DNA of 64,000 nucleotides from Chelydra serpentina (GCA_037349315.1 JBAIAC010000026.1:21853501-21917500), one strand, 5' to 3'. Counted from the stretch's first letter, positions 36,558 to 46,769 are shown. Notes: a model not told the origin generated them from the sequence alone. Translations and numbers: made by a program.

Positions 36558-37160
36558 CTGGCAGAAAGGGATCTAGGGGTTATAGTGGACCACAAGCTAA
36601 ATATGAGTCAACAGTGTGATGCTGTTGCAAAAAAAGCAAACTTGATTCTGGGCTGCATTAACAGGTGTGTGGTGAGCAGGACACGAGAAGTCATTCTTCC
36701 GCTCTACTCTGCACTGGTTAGGCCTCAACTGGAGTATTGTGTCCAGTTCTGGGCACCGCATTTCAAGAAAGATGTGGAGAAATTGGAGAGGGTCCAGAGA
36801 AGAGCAACAAGAATGATTAAGGATCTAGAGAACATGACCTATGAAGGAAGGCTGAAGGAATTGGGTTTGTTTCGTTTGGAAAAGAGAAGACTGAGAGGGG
36901 ACATGATAGCAGTCTTCAGATATCTAAAAGGGTGTCATAAGGAGGAGGGAGAAAACTTGTTCATCTTAGCCTCTAAGGACAGAACAAGAAGCAATGGGCT
37001 TAAACTGCAGCAAGGGAGGTTTAGGTTGGACATTAGGAAAAAGTTCCTAACTGTCAGAGTGGTTAAACACTGGAATAAACTGCCCAGGGAGGTTGTGGAA
37101 TCTCCATCTCTGGAGATATTTAAGAGTAGGTTAGATAAATGTCTATCAGGGATGGTCTAG
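36558..37160 (+). pseudogene. CR1 ORF2 C-terminal fragment (after reverse transcriptase)
   Basis: 200 uninterrupted codons plus a stop. In order it contains [24 protein letters not shown] sequence ([16 protein letters not shown]), [48 protein letters not shown] and the end region [20 protein letters not shown]. These are the conserved blocks after the reverse transcriptase palm in CR1 ORF2. The catalytic domain and endonuclease are missing through 5' truncation, so it is not functional. An upstream ATG at 36516 extends the same frame, but those 14 codons belong to the adjacent hAT element and are not CR1. The lack of internal stops suggests a fairly recent insertion. Confidence 0.93.
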
Positions 37161-37242
37161 ACAGTATTTGGTCCTGCCATGAGGGCAGGGGACTGGACTC
37201 GATGACCTCTCGAGGTCCCTTCCAGCCCTAGAATCTATGAAT
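36558..37242 (+). mobile_element. CR1 LINE 3' copy C, nested, young-looking
   Basis: A 5'-truncated plus-strand CR1 begins at CTGGCAGAAAGGGATC. It has an uninterrupted ORF2 C-terminal frame to the TAG stop at 37158-37160, a short 3' UTR (GGTCCTGCCATGAGGGCAGG...GGTCCCTTCCAGCCC) and a terminal TCTATGAAT. It lies between ...CCAATATAT and CTTTTTTGAG of minus-strand CR1 copy B, so it inserted into an older CR1. The hAT element at 35724-36549 then landed exactly at its 5' junction. Confidence 0.95.
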
Positions 37243-38190
37243 CTTTTTTGAGATGGGGCGACCACATCTGCATGCAGTATTCAAGATGTGGGCGTACCAT
37301 GATTTATATAGAGACAATATGATATTTTCTGTCTTATTATCTATCCCTTTCTTGATGATTCCCAACATTTTGTTCGCTTTTTTGACTGCCACTGCACATT
37401 GAGTGGATGATTTCAGAGAAATATCCACAATGACTCCAAGATCTCTTTCTTGAGTGGTAACAGCTAATTTAGACCCAATCATTGTATATGTATAGTTAGG
37501 ATTATGTTTTCCAATGTGCATTACTGTACATTTTTAAACATTAAATTTCATCTGCCATTTTGTTGCCCAGTCACCCATTTTTGTGAGATCCTTTTGTAGC
37601 TCTTCACGGTCTGCCTGGGACTTGAGTAGTTTTGTATCATCTGCAAATTTTGCCACCTCACTGTTTACCCCTTTTTCCAGATTGTTTATGAATACGTTAA
37701 ATAGGACTGGGCCTGGTTCAGATCCCTGGGGGACACTACTATTTACCTCTCTCTATTCTAAAAACTGACCATTTATTCCTACCCTTTGTTTCCTATCTTT
37801 TAACCAATTACCAATCCATAAGAGAACCTTTCCTCTTATCCCACGACTGCTTATTTTGCTTAAGAGCCTTTGGTGAGGGACCTTGTCAAAGTCTTTCTGA
37901 AAATCTAAATACACTATATCCACTGGATCTCCTTTGTCCACATGCTTGTTGACCCCCTCAAAGAATTCTAGTAGATTGGTGAGGCATGATTTCTCTTTAC
38001 AAAAACCAGGTTGACTATTTTCCAACAAATTATGTTCATCTATGTGTCTGATAATTTTGTTCTTTACGATAGTTTCAACCAATTTGCCTGGTACTGACGT
38101 GAGGCTTACTGGCCTGTAGTTGCCGGGGTCACCTCTGGAGTCCTTTATAAAATTGGTGTCACATTAGCTATCTTCCTAACCTAAAAGATT
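37243..38190 (-). mobile_element. CR1 LINE copy B, 5' segment with reverse transcriptase motifs
   Basis: Continues copy B from 35723. On the minus strand it encodes the RT region with VDIVYLDFQKDFDKVPH (within 37753-38082), corresponding to the first catalytic Asp block. An intact F-A-D-D-T-K-L-L-K box lies near 37621-37655. It continues to ERDLGVIVD near 37420-37450. Frameshifts separate these blocks, so no full enzyme remains. The copy is truncated at about 38190. Confidence 0.93.
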
Positions 38191-38223
38191 CTGTAGTTTG
38201 ATTCATGAAGGATTAGTCATTTA

Positions 38224-38490
38224 GGGTATGCCTACACTGCAATTAAACACCTGCAGCTGGCCCATGTCAGCTGACTCGAGCGTGCAGTGCTGGGGCTTCT
38301 GGGATGTTTAATTGTGGTGTAGACACTTGGACTGGAGCCCAAGCTCCAGGACTCCATGAGGCGGGAGGTTCCCAGAGTCTGGGGTCTAGCCCAAGCATCA
38401 ACACCACAATTAAACAGCCCCAAGCCCCATAAGTCTGAGTAAGTTGACATGGGCCAGCTGTGGGTGTTTAATTGCAGTGTAGACATATCC
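38224..38490. mobile_element. PIF/Harbinger-type MITE, 267 bp
   Basis: Inverted ends of about 28 bp (left GGGTATGCCTACACTGCAAT..., right ...ATTGCAGTGTAGACATATCC) pair at 26 of 28 positions. TTA lies directly outside both ends (38221-38223 and 38491-38493), the 3-bp duplication typical of PIF/Harbinger elements. The interior repeats CAATTAAAC(A/C) blocks and GGCCCATGTCAGCTGACTC/GAGTAAGTTGACATGGGCC in inverse order, so nearly the whole element is palindromic. No transposase. Confidence 0.9.
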
Positions 38491-38493
38491 TTA

Positions 38494-39245
38494 GCAGAAC
38501 AAACTTTATTGTGTTACTTCCCAAAAAAGACATTCACCCACATCTGTAGTTCAAAAGGCTGCATCTTTTATAACAATGTTACCAAACATCAGGATGGTGA
38601 CTCTACCCAACTTAAAAATAGAACATTGCTATTATTATTATATACTGTACATAGGAGTAAATTAACTGTCTGGCAAACCTTTGCACACCTATATGTTCAT
38701 TCTATGGTATATATAAAAGGTTTAATCTATTAGTTTCTCTCTCTCTTTTTATTTTTTTGTAGTTAATACTGTTGCTTGAGCTGTCTGCTACCTTTGTTTG
38801 TGCTAATACAGCTAAAATTGTTAATACCCCAGAAGTAAAAAGCTGAACTACTAAGCTCAGCATTTTTTATTGTTGTTGCATTGTCGAAGCCCATACATAT
38901 AATGTGGGTAAGGAGACGAATGCATTATTGCATAACATTCTTAATTGCACCTCTCTCTGCAGGATTCCATTGGAAACTCTGCATGTTGTATCTTTATAAG
39001 AAATATTATGTTGTGAGAATTTAGAGAAGCAGAAAACTGGTAAACAAATAGTCATTGCACATAGAGATATTATGCATTGTGCATTAAATAATCTAAATCT
39101 TTCAGAAGATTATCAAGATTTTTAGTAAACCAATTCCAAAGACACTGACTCATCTGCTTATTATATCTAGTACAGTAAGTGCCTTTACTTTGTTCCTGGA
39201 AAGGAAATATGCTATCAGCCTTAGTTACAGCTACCGCTTCCATGC
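38494..39245. other. AT-rich non-coding DNA
   Basis: Nothing recognised between the two palindromic MITEs. Confidence 0.4.
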
Positions 39246-39589
39246 GTCTAAAACAGTGGTTCTCAACTGTGGTACACCGCTTCTTCAGGGAAAGCCCTTG
39301 GCGCACCGGGCCGGTTTGTTTACCTGCCGCGTCCAAAGGTTCGGTCGGTCGCAGCTCCCATTGGCCATAGTTCGCCACTCCAGGCCAATGGGAGCTGCAG
39401 GACGTGGCAAACAGCACATCTCTCGGCCCGCACCGTGTCTTGCAGCCCCTATTGGCCTGGAGCGGCGAACCACAGCCAGTGGGAGCCGCGACCGGCCGAA
39501 CTTGTGGACGTGGAAGGTAAACAAACCGGCCCGGCGTGCCAGGGGGTTTTCCTGAAGAAGCGGTGGACCACAGTTGACAATTTTTAGAC
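39246..39589. mobile_element. GC-rich near-perfect palindromic MITE, hAT-like
   Basis: GTCTAAAACAGTGGTTCTCA at 39246 is mirrored by GACAATTTTTAGAC near 39589. The arms continue through CAACTGTGG/CCACAGTTG, CCGCTTCTTCAGG/CCTGAAGAAGCGG and CGGGCCGGTTTGTTTACC/GGTAAACAAACCGGCCCGG. CTCCCATTGGCC and GGCCAATGGGAGC blocks lie toward the centre. CAGTGGTTCTCAA is a hAT-type terminus. Opposite-strand frames (39190-39555 plus and 39285-39602 minus) encode nearly the same peptide because of the palindrome and are not genes. A second CAGTGGTTCTCAAG starts at 39590, perhaps the left end of another decayed element. Confidence 0.85.
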
Positions 39590-39617
39590 CAGTGGTTCTC
39601 AAGATATTCTTTCAGCC

Positions 39618-40475
39618 ATAAACACACACAATTGGACATGAATATTTTTCAGATTTGAAATGATTTAAAAATTGGAGGGTAGGATGGAGAATCTCCACTC
39701 TGGACTATATTGGATAGATAATCGAGTGTGTTTACTGCGGTTGAAGGAGAGAAAGGGGGACATGGAGTGCTCACTACTTGAATAGCTTTTCCAGATTGTG
39801 TCTATAATCTCTCATTCTTAGATAATTACGAGGGTACAAAGGTTCAGCTGAGTGGTGTTAGAAGGCACATGCACACCTATAGAGGCAGAGAATCTCATTC
39901 AGAGATCTCTTTGGATTTTTCACTCAAAATTGGTATAGGAACGAATCACAGGTATAGCAGTTATTTGCAAGTTATTGATATGCTATGTAAGGTTCTGTCT
40001 TACCGCAAAGGAGCTGTCTCATGAAAAGGACACTAAATCAAGGGCCCAGATCATGTCCCCCAGATCTGTGTTTTGATGCCCCGCCCTCATGTATTGATCT
40101 GTCTCTCCAGCACCACAGGTAAGTGGGAGAGGGTCAGCCACTACCATGGCAATGTCCCCTCCCCCCCACCTCAGACCCTGGAGAGAGGTCTTTCCTGGGT
40201 CAGGATTTATGTTGCAACTGAGGATGGAGACAGGGCATGCCTGGAATGGGGGAGAATATGACCATCCTGCCACCACCCCATTGAGATTTGTCAGAAAAGA
40301 TAATAAGGCATCAGCTGCATTACTCTTTCCATGGCCTTGTTCCACACTAGGAAATTGTACTTTTCATGGGAACATACCAGTTTCAATTAACTTTCTTTGG
40401 GAAGATTTGAAATTCCTGGTCAAAATTATATTATAGATAGACAAATAGAGATAGAGATATATCCATCTCAGAATA
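39618..40475. other. Non-coding DNA
   Basis: No repeat or exon recognised. Overlapping frames on both strands at 40019-40436 have no domain. Confidence 0.4.
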
Positions 40476-40560
40476 GCCAATACCTTGGTGGCTAGCACAC
40501 TCAGATGGGAAGTAGGAGACCCAGCTTCAAGTCTCTGCTCTGCCTGAGTCCGGGGAATGG
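40476..40560 (+). mobile_element. tRNA-like SINE fragment (tentative)
   Basis: TACCTTGGTGGCTAGCACAC resembles an A-box region. GGAGACCCAGCTTCAAGTCTC with TTCAAGTCTC resembles a B box, and CTGCTCTGCCTGAGTC follows. This fits the head of a tRNA-derived repeat other than the one at 32368. Confidence 0.5.
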
Positions 40561-40660
40561 CTGAGCCAGAAATGGAGAAGCAGAAATGAAGGAATGCTGA
40601 AGGATGGACCAGAAGGGGAGATAGTCTCAATGCTTTAAGTGTGGAAAGGTCAGATGCAAT

Positions 40661-40783
40661 TAGGGTGACCAGATGTCCCGATTTTATAGGGACAGTCCCG
40701 ATTTTTGGGTCTTTTTCTTATATAGGCTCCTATTATCCCCCACCCCCGTCCCAATTTTTCACACTTGCTGTCTGGTCACCCTA
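40661..40783 (+). mobile_element. TAGGGTGACCAGA MITE (hAT type), copy 2
   Basis: 123 bp with inverted ends TAGGGTGACCAGATG and TCTGGTCACCCTA. Flanks GATGCAAT (40653-40660) and GATGCAAC (40784-40791) agree at 7 of 8. Interior GTCCCGATTTTATAGGGACA matches the reverse complement of copy 1 closely. Confidence 0.93.
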
Positions 40784-41204
40784 GATGCAACAGACACGTC
40801 TGCCCCTTGAAGAAGAGGGCTTGCTGTCAGAGCTGCCCTGGGGATCCCCCTGTATATAGAGTTTCGGTGGGTGGAGGGTGCCAGTACCGGATTTACCATG
40901 GTGCCGGGCCCACAGTCCAAAGTGGCCCCAGCCGACCCACTCTTCTCTGCCCCCCACTCACTGCTCCGCCAGCAGCCAAGCTCCCCCCTCCCGCGCCTCT
41001 TCCCCAAGCGTGCCGCGTTCCCACCCCTCCCCATCTCCCTCCTGCCAAACAGCTGATCGCCCTTGTGGGGGAAGAAAAGGGGGAGGAGCGGAGCCGAAGC
41101 GCGCTCGCTGCTCGGGGGAGGAGGCGGAGAAGAGGTGGGGGCGGGGCTTTAGGGGAGGGGGTAGAATCAGGGTATACCTCCTCCAGCCCCCTGCTGTGAG
41201 CCAC

Positions 41205-41572
41205 TCAGGGTAGGGTGCTGGGAGCACCCTATGACCCCAGCCCTCTGCCCTGACCCCTGCATGCCCCCCCACACCCCAGCCCTGACTCCTGCACCCCCCA
41301 CACATACTCAGCCCCCTCCACATCCCATTCCCTGACTCCTGTTTACCCCCTACGCAGCCCTGCTGTGCTTGCAGTTTACCCCCGGCCCCTCCCTTGCTCC
41401 AGGGACCAACCTTAGCTCCCGCCCCGCTGTGCTTTTGCCCCTGACCCCTGTCTTGCTCCAGTCAGCAGGAACTAATCTTCCCCCCATGCCCCACTATGCT
41501 CATCTTGCCCCTGGCCCCTGCTTTGCTCCAGCTGGCGACCAATCCTTACCCCACCCCCCAATGCCCTGCAGT
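41205..41572. repeat. C-rich degenerate minisatellite
   Basis: Repeated CCCTGACTCCTG, CCCTGACCCCTG and TTGCTCCAG units of irregular spacing, strongly C-rich on the plus strand. It continues as TGCCCCTGGGCCC after the nested element (42925), showing that the nested element split it. Confidence 0.75.
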
Positions 41573-42917
41573 CAGGGTGGATAAAAATCAATGACTTTTT
41601 TTAAAAAAATCAAAAAATCTGATTTTTTCATTTAAATCGGATTTTTGAGGAAAACCCCTATCTAAAGATAGTTTTAATTAAGATATAATGTATCTCATTA
41701 TGGAATAGGGATTATAAATTCTAATTCTATAGTACGAGACAATATATTCATGTAATGTTTAAGAAAAGTTTTGCAAATGAATTCTAATAGTTCATGGATT
41801 AGGGACCCAATCTTATGGGATTCCACAGGCTTCTGTATAGATTATTTAGGTTAATCTTTCTATCTACCCAATGGTACTCAGTGCTCAGTCTAGAAGACAC
41901 CATCAGAGATGCTTAGTTTTGCAGTTCTCAAACTATGGATTCCAGAGGTAACATGCTTGTTAACAGCAAAAATGTTTTTAAATAAATAAATAATACATAG
42001 AGATGAGAAATAACAGACCTCAACTCTATTGTCCCTCTGCAAATTTGTGTATACAGAGTCAATCTCTTACCTCTCTTTAATAGGGTGACCAGATGAGACT
42101 TCCCACCAAAAAAAAAAAAACGGAAGAGCCTCTGCAGCCAAAGTTGTTGAGCAAAAAAAAAAAAGGAAAAGCCTCTGCCAAAAAAGTTGTTGAGCAAAAA
42201 AAAAACCAGGGAAGGCTCTGCCACCAGAAGCCTCTGCCACCAGAAACGGAAGAGCCTCTGCAAAAGGAGCAAAAACAAAAACAAAAAACGAAGAAGACTG
42301 AAAATCGGGACAAAAGGCGGACATGGTCAAAAGTCGGGTCACCCTAATCTTTAAATGTGAAAAGTTCAATGAATAGAAGATTGTTGGGGGCAAAATAGAC
42401 CTGGACAAGGAGAAGAAGTCTCGAGATAAATGTGAGAAGTGAGGGACATATGCTTTTTTGTTAAAATATTATCTTTGTTGTTGAAGAAAAAAATCCAGAA
42501 TACTTAGCGTTGTTGTTTTAGTTAAATGTCTGTCTGGTGGTGATCTCCTCCTAATATTGCCTGGCAAGAAAATCCTCCAAATATTAATGATTAACTTGTT
42601 GAATTGGAGATAGTTCACCTCCCAATGACTTCATAAATATCTGCTTCAATTATCTTTGGTAAATGAAATAACTAAACAATAATTCATTTTCTGATATAGC
42701 TGTAAAACTAACCTGAAAAGGTTTCAAAATAAATCACCGTTTACAAATGTATAGTTTATACCTTCTAAAAATGAACCTACATCTATCTCTGAGTTGTGAA
42801 GAATGTGTATTAAGGTTATAACAACTAACAAGAATGCACTTTTATGTAGAAAACCATGATTAAATCGAGTCTTCCTGACAAGTGATTTAAATCACGATTT
42901 AAATCAAATCCACCCTG
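41573..42917. mobile_element. Inner AT-rich hAT-like element
   Basis: The ends CAGGGTGGATAAAAATCAAT and ATTTAAATCAAATCCACCCTG share 10 perfect inverted terminal bases (CAGGGTGGAT). Subterminal AAATCAAAAAATCTGATTTT and GTGATTTAAATCACGATTT blocks flank a 1.08-kb body, excluding a later MITE at 42081-42346. Base composition changes abruptly at both ends against the C-rich host. Candidate flanks CCTGCAGT and CCCTCTGT match only 5 of 8. No transposase reading frame is recognised. Confidence 0.78.
42081..42346 (+). mobile_element. TAGGGTGACCAGA MITE, copy 3 with an unusual interior
   Basis: Left end TAGGGTGACCAGATG, right end GTCGGGTCACCCTA. Flanks CTCTTTAA (42073-42080) and ATCTTTAA (42347-42354) match 7 of 8. 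It is twice as long as copies 1 and 2 because the interior is a set of degenerate tandem units (GAAGAGCCTCTGC, AGTTGTTGAGCAAAAAAA, CCACCAGAAGCCTCTGC) rich in A runs. Only the right-hand AAAATCGGGACA block resembles the standard interior. Frames rich in Phe on the minus strand and Lys on the plus strand arise from the A runs. Confidence 0.9.
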
Positions 42918-43015
42918 CCCTCTGTGCTCTTGCCCCTGGGCCCTTCATCCCCCGGGGGTGGGGCCCACAAATATGTTTGGCGCCAGGCCCACAAAAAGTT
43001 AATCCGGCCCTACTG

Positions 43016-45461
43016 TCGCAGGTTGTATTTACTCTCCTGGATTTTCAATAGGGCTTGTGGGCCCTCCCTTTTTTGCTCCCTGGACCTGATCCAAAGCTCA
43101 CTGAAGTCAATGGAAAGATGCCCAATGGGTTTGGGTCACACTACATATCCTTAGCTAGATACCTCTGCAGGATCTGAGCCAGATGAAGAGAGTTCCATGA
43201 AGATAGCTGACATCCTCTAAGTCCATGCAGGACGGGATAGATCCACATATGGTGAGATCCTCCATGCAGTTTATCTAGGGGAGATATTTATTAGTATATT
43301 TAGTCTTATAGGACAAAATCCTGCAATCTTCAGTCCTTACTCAGGCAAAATAACATTGCTTTGATGCAAACAAGAGTGTTGCAATAATATATGGATATTT
43401 TATTCTGTATAGGTTCTTACACAGCACTTATCTAGTCTCTGAGCACCTATCAAGGGTTGGCCCATAATTAGTAGAAGACACTGTCAGACACTATAGACAC
43501 CAGTAAAGAACAACAAATACATAATAAAAGGAAAAAGATTTATAAAAACAGAGAGAAATATTTGATTCACTTGTAGTCTTCCCCCGTCCCCAATGTCAAA
43601 CAAGCTCTTTATTTAGCAGTTTGCAGATACAAAATGAATAGCTTCCATAAATCAATTTAAAAATTGTATTTTGTTGAAGAAATAACACTTTAGTATAAAA
43701 CAAAGAAATGCATTTTATTTAGTTAAAATCCTGCAGCCAGTACACATTTATTTGTACTTCAATAAATTGACAACATATTAGTCATCAAAGATTGTTAAAA
43801 TGTATTTTAGCGATTCATTTGGAACTCAGCATTCCCTCAGTTTGATTCTTAGCACACAAATCTATGAAGTATTGCCTTAACAGTCTTCCAGTTAGTGCAA
43901 TACTGCAATGCTAGAACAGGCTTGCTTTGCTACAGTAGCCATTTCCTACACATTTCAACTGTGCAAAGTGCAAACACTCAGAAGTATCAATATCTGCAGC
44001 TGTTGAATTTCTTTTTATGTAGTCACATTCTCTATATTATAACAGACAGAATGTACTGCATAGAGAGTTCCTCTCCCCATTTTATGTATCTCCCCATTTT
44101 GTTGCACAATACCTAAACACTGCACACTTAGCAGGTGGATTAAGGCCTGTAATGATAGTATTCTTTTTGTCAATGTGGTATCTAGACAGAGTAGGCTGTG
44201 AATGAAATTACATGGATGTTAGGGGTTGGGATTCAGGAGGACTAACAGCAGTGTGTGGGATAATATACTCTTTCCTAAGCATCACATTCATCTGAAAAGT
44301 GTTAGATCTATATAACAAAAACTGAGCACAAGCCAATGATTTGTCAAAACACTGCAAAGAAACCACAATATTTATGCGGAATATGCATTGTGACAGCTCC
44401 AGCATACTGTATTATCACACAAATCTTGCTGTGAACTCTATTTAAGATCACTGAAATGGACTTTTTACATCATTAGCCAGCCCTCTCTAGCACTCCCTTT
44501 TCTTCAATACCACATAGCCATCCTCTAGTTATAAGTCCTCTGGTATTTTTCCCCTTCCCCATTGCAGAGAGACAGGCAATTCATGAAAAACCAAGCCTGA
44601 ACAAAGCAGGTGGACTGGATCAAATAGGAACCATCAAGAAGGCTTTATTTTTTTCCATTTTCTTCATCTTTGATTGTACACCTGTCTTGTGTCACCACCA
44701 CAACTCTCATATCAGGAAGGTTCAGCGGCCCTTCTTTTTGTCCTCCTTTAATACCAATTCTGATTGGCTCTTGGGCAACATAGGCCTTACTCTCTCATGC
44801 ACTGTATTTGTGCAGCAACTGTGGTATTGATCTGATGAACAACACAAACTCAGCTTCATAGAGATATGGATAATTCAGCAAAACAGGCCCATTCTGGAAT
44901 TACTATTGCTATCAAGGGGAGATTAATTCCCTTCTGATGCACTCCTTTCAGCAACTCTCCTTTGATTCAGAGGACAAATTAGTGCAGTACATAACCAAAC
45001 AATATGATATTAAAATTGGACATTGTTCTGCCTCTGATATCTGAAAATACAGATATTTTCAGGTGGCTTTTTTATTAAATGACTTTCATGTCAGCGCAAA
45101 AAGCAGAACAATCCAAGACATCTTTTTGCTGGAAGATGCTCTTACTTTTTTGGTTCTATATCAGGATCAAAACCTTTGATGTAAAAAGAGATTACATTTT
45201 ACAAGAAAAGGTCAAAACATTTAGTGCTGAGTAGAAGATAACAGACTTTACCACTTCATGTGTTTTGGCTCTGTAACTTTAGAGAGCAAAACAACATTAT
45301 GCTGAAAGAGATGTGGTGAAGAAGCAAATGCTGACCAACTCATGCATGAGTTTTTCAAACTAGATCATTTGCCACACATTCAACTTTAACAAAACTGCCA
45401 TTTTATTCATAAAAGTTACTAACAAAAATAATTTTTTTTTTCCAGTTAGCCTGGTTATCAG
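43016..45461. other. AT-rich non-coding DNA
   Basis: A palindromic-repeat scrap (GACCTGATCCAAAGCTCACT...GAAGTCAATGG) lies at 43082-43130. Otherwise no gene, SINE or LINE is recognised. Confidence 0.4.
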
Positions 45462-45540
45462 GGCTTGATCCTGAGCCATTGAAGATAATGGAAGTTATAC
45501 CACTAATTTCAGCTGGAGCTGAATCAGGCCATAGGAGATT
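45462..45540. repeat. Short palindromic element (GGGCTTGATCCTGAGCC type)
   Basis: GGGCTTGATCCTGAGCCATTG and GGAGCTGAATCAGGCC are inverse halves around GAAGATAATGGAAGTTATACC. Confidence 0.65.
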
Positions 45541-45579
45541 GTAAAACCAATGGACAGTATTCCAAGTCATTTGGTTTCT

Positions 45580-45670
45580 GTGTTGGGCTTGAACTTGCTC
45601 CCATTGAAATTAATGGAAATGTTACTATTTTTACCATTGACTTCAATGGGAGCTGTAAGGAACTCAATGT
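45580..45670. repeat. Short palindromic element (GCTCCCATTGAA type)
   Basis: TTGCTCCCATTGAAATTAATGG and CCATTGACTTCAATGGGAGC are inverse halves separated by about 18 bp. They lie only about 45 bp from the previous copy. Confidence 0.75.
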
Positions 45671-46104
45671 CTTCCTTGTTCAAATGATCTTTTCCTATGA
45701 TATCGACAAGCTGTTGGTAACACGTGTTCTATCACTCTCTGTCACCACAGCTACTGGATTCTGATTTTAAATTACATTAAGATGTTTGAAGGCCCATACT
45801 CACCATTAGAGACAAGTTGTTCTCCATAGGAACAGGTCATTCTGCAGCTGCCATTAGGTGTCCTCCTACTGTGATGTCATGTTCACCCATGCATACCTAT
45901 AATGTACACTGGAGGAGATTGTTAACTAAGGAATATGGCCTATTAGCATTGATGTGGACACAGCAGCAAAATAAGGACAGACTCATGCATGGAATTAAGG
46001 GCAGGCTTCAACTTGTATTAAACTTTTAGCACAAGGGAGGGGCACTACCAGCCCATCACCCAGACTCTCTTATACCAGGCATTTCTTTGGTTCCAGTGCA
46101 GGGG

Positions 46105-46225
46105 TTTCAGGACTCCTTACCACATAACCCATAACTGGCACTAGGGTTACAGGTTATAACATAAGGAGCCCCGTCACTGGCACCAGGATTACAGGGTTCC
46201 TTACCATATAACCTATAACACAGGA
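46105..46225. repeat. Degenerate tandem repeat of about 42/84 bp
   Basis: CTCCTTACCACATAACCCATAAC (46116) recurs as TTCCTTACCATATAACCTATAAC about 84 bp on. TGGCACTAGGGTTACAGG recurs as TGGCACCAGGATTACAGGG about 42 bp on. The class is unknown. Confidence 0.55.
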
Positions 46226-46769
46226 GAGGCTCTTCTCAACTTCCCCAGCAGGACTCAGCTCTCTCTTATTAGTGTTTTTCAGTTCACCTCATACAAGTAC
46301 CATAGTGCAATATCTTTATCGTGAAAAGTGCAATTTACAAATGTAGATTTTTTTTTGTTACATAACTGCACTCAAAAACAGAACAATGTAAAACTTTACA
46401 GCCTACAAGTCCATTCAGTCCTACTTCTTGTTCAGCCAATAGCTAAGACAAACAAGTTTGTTAACATTTAAGGGAGATAATGCTGCCTGCTTCTTATTTA
46501 CAATGTCACCTGAAAGTGAGAACAGGTATTCGCATTGCACTTTTGTAGCCAGTGTTGCAAGGTATTTACATGACAGATATGCTAAACATTCATATACCCC
46601 TTCATGCTTCGGTCACCATTTCAGAAGACATGCTGATAAAAAAAATAATATGTTAATTAAATTTGTGAATGAACTCCTTTGGGCAGAATTGTATGTCTCC
46701 TGCTCTGTGTTTTACCTGCATTCTGCCATATATTTCATGTTATAGCAGTCTCGGATGATGACCCACCAT

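Larger units (their letters stand above)
40882..43015. mobile_element. Outer hAT-like element carrying a nested hAT element
   Basis: Left end CAGTACCGGATTTACC and right end TTAATCCGGCCCTACTG are inverse in outline (CAGTAGGGCCGGATTAA versus CAGTA--CCGGATTTA). The subterminal TGCCGGGCCCAC and GTGGGGCCCAC.../GGCGCCAGGCCCAC blocks also mirror. The interior is GC-rich and holds a C-rich minisatellite. It is interrupted at 41573-42917 by an AT-rich hAT element. I could not find a matching target duplication (GAGGGTGC left, TCGCAGGT right), so the ends are provisional. Confidence 0.6.

Noticed and set aside
40765..41323. Frames of 103-144 codons as a GC-rich gene or CpG-island promoter
   Set aside because: They overlap in several phases in a GC-rich transposon interior; no exon boundaries or domain are visible.
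41928..42408. Phe-rich membrane protein on the minus strand
   Set aside because: The Phe runs are translated A-tracts of the MITE at 42081-42346; several phases give the same look.
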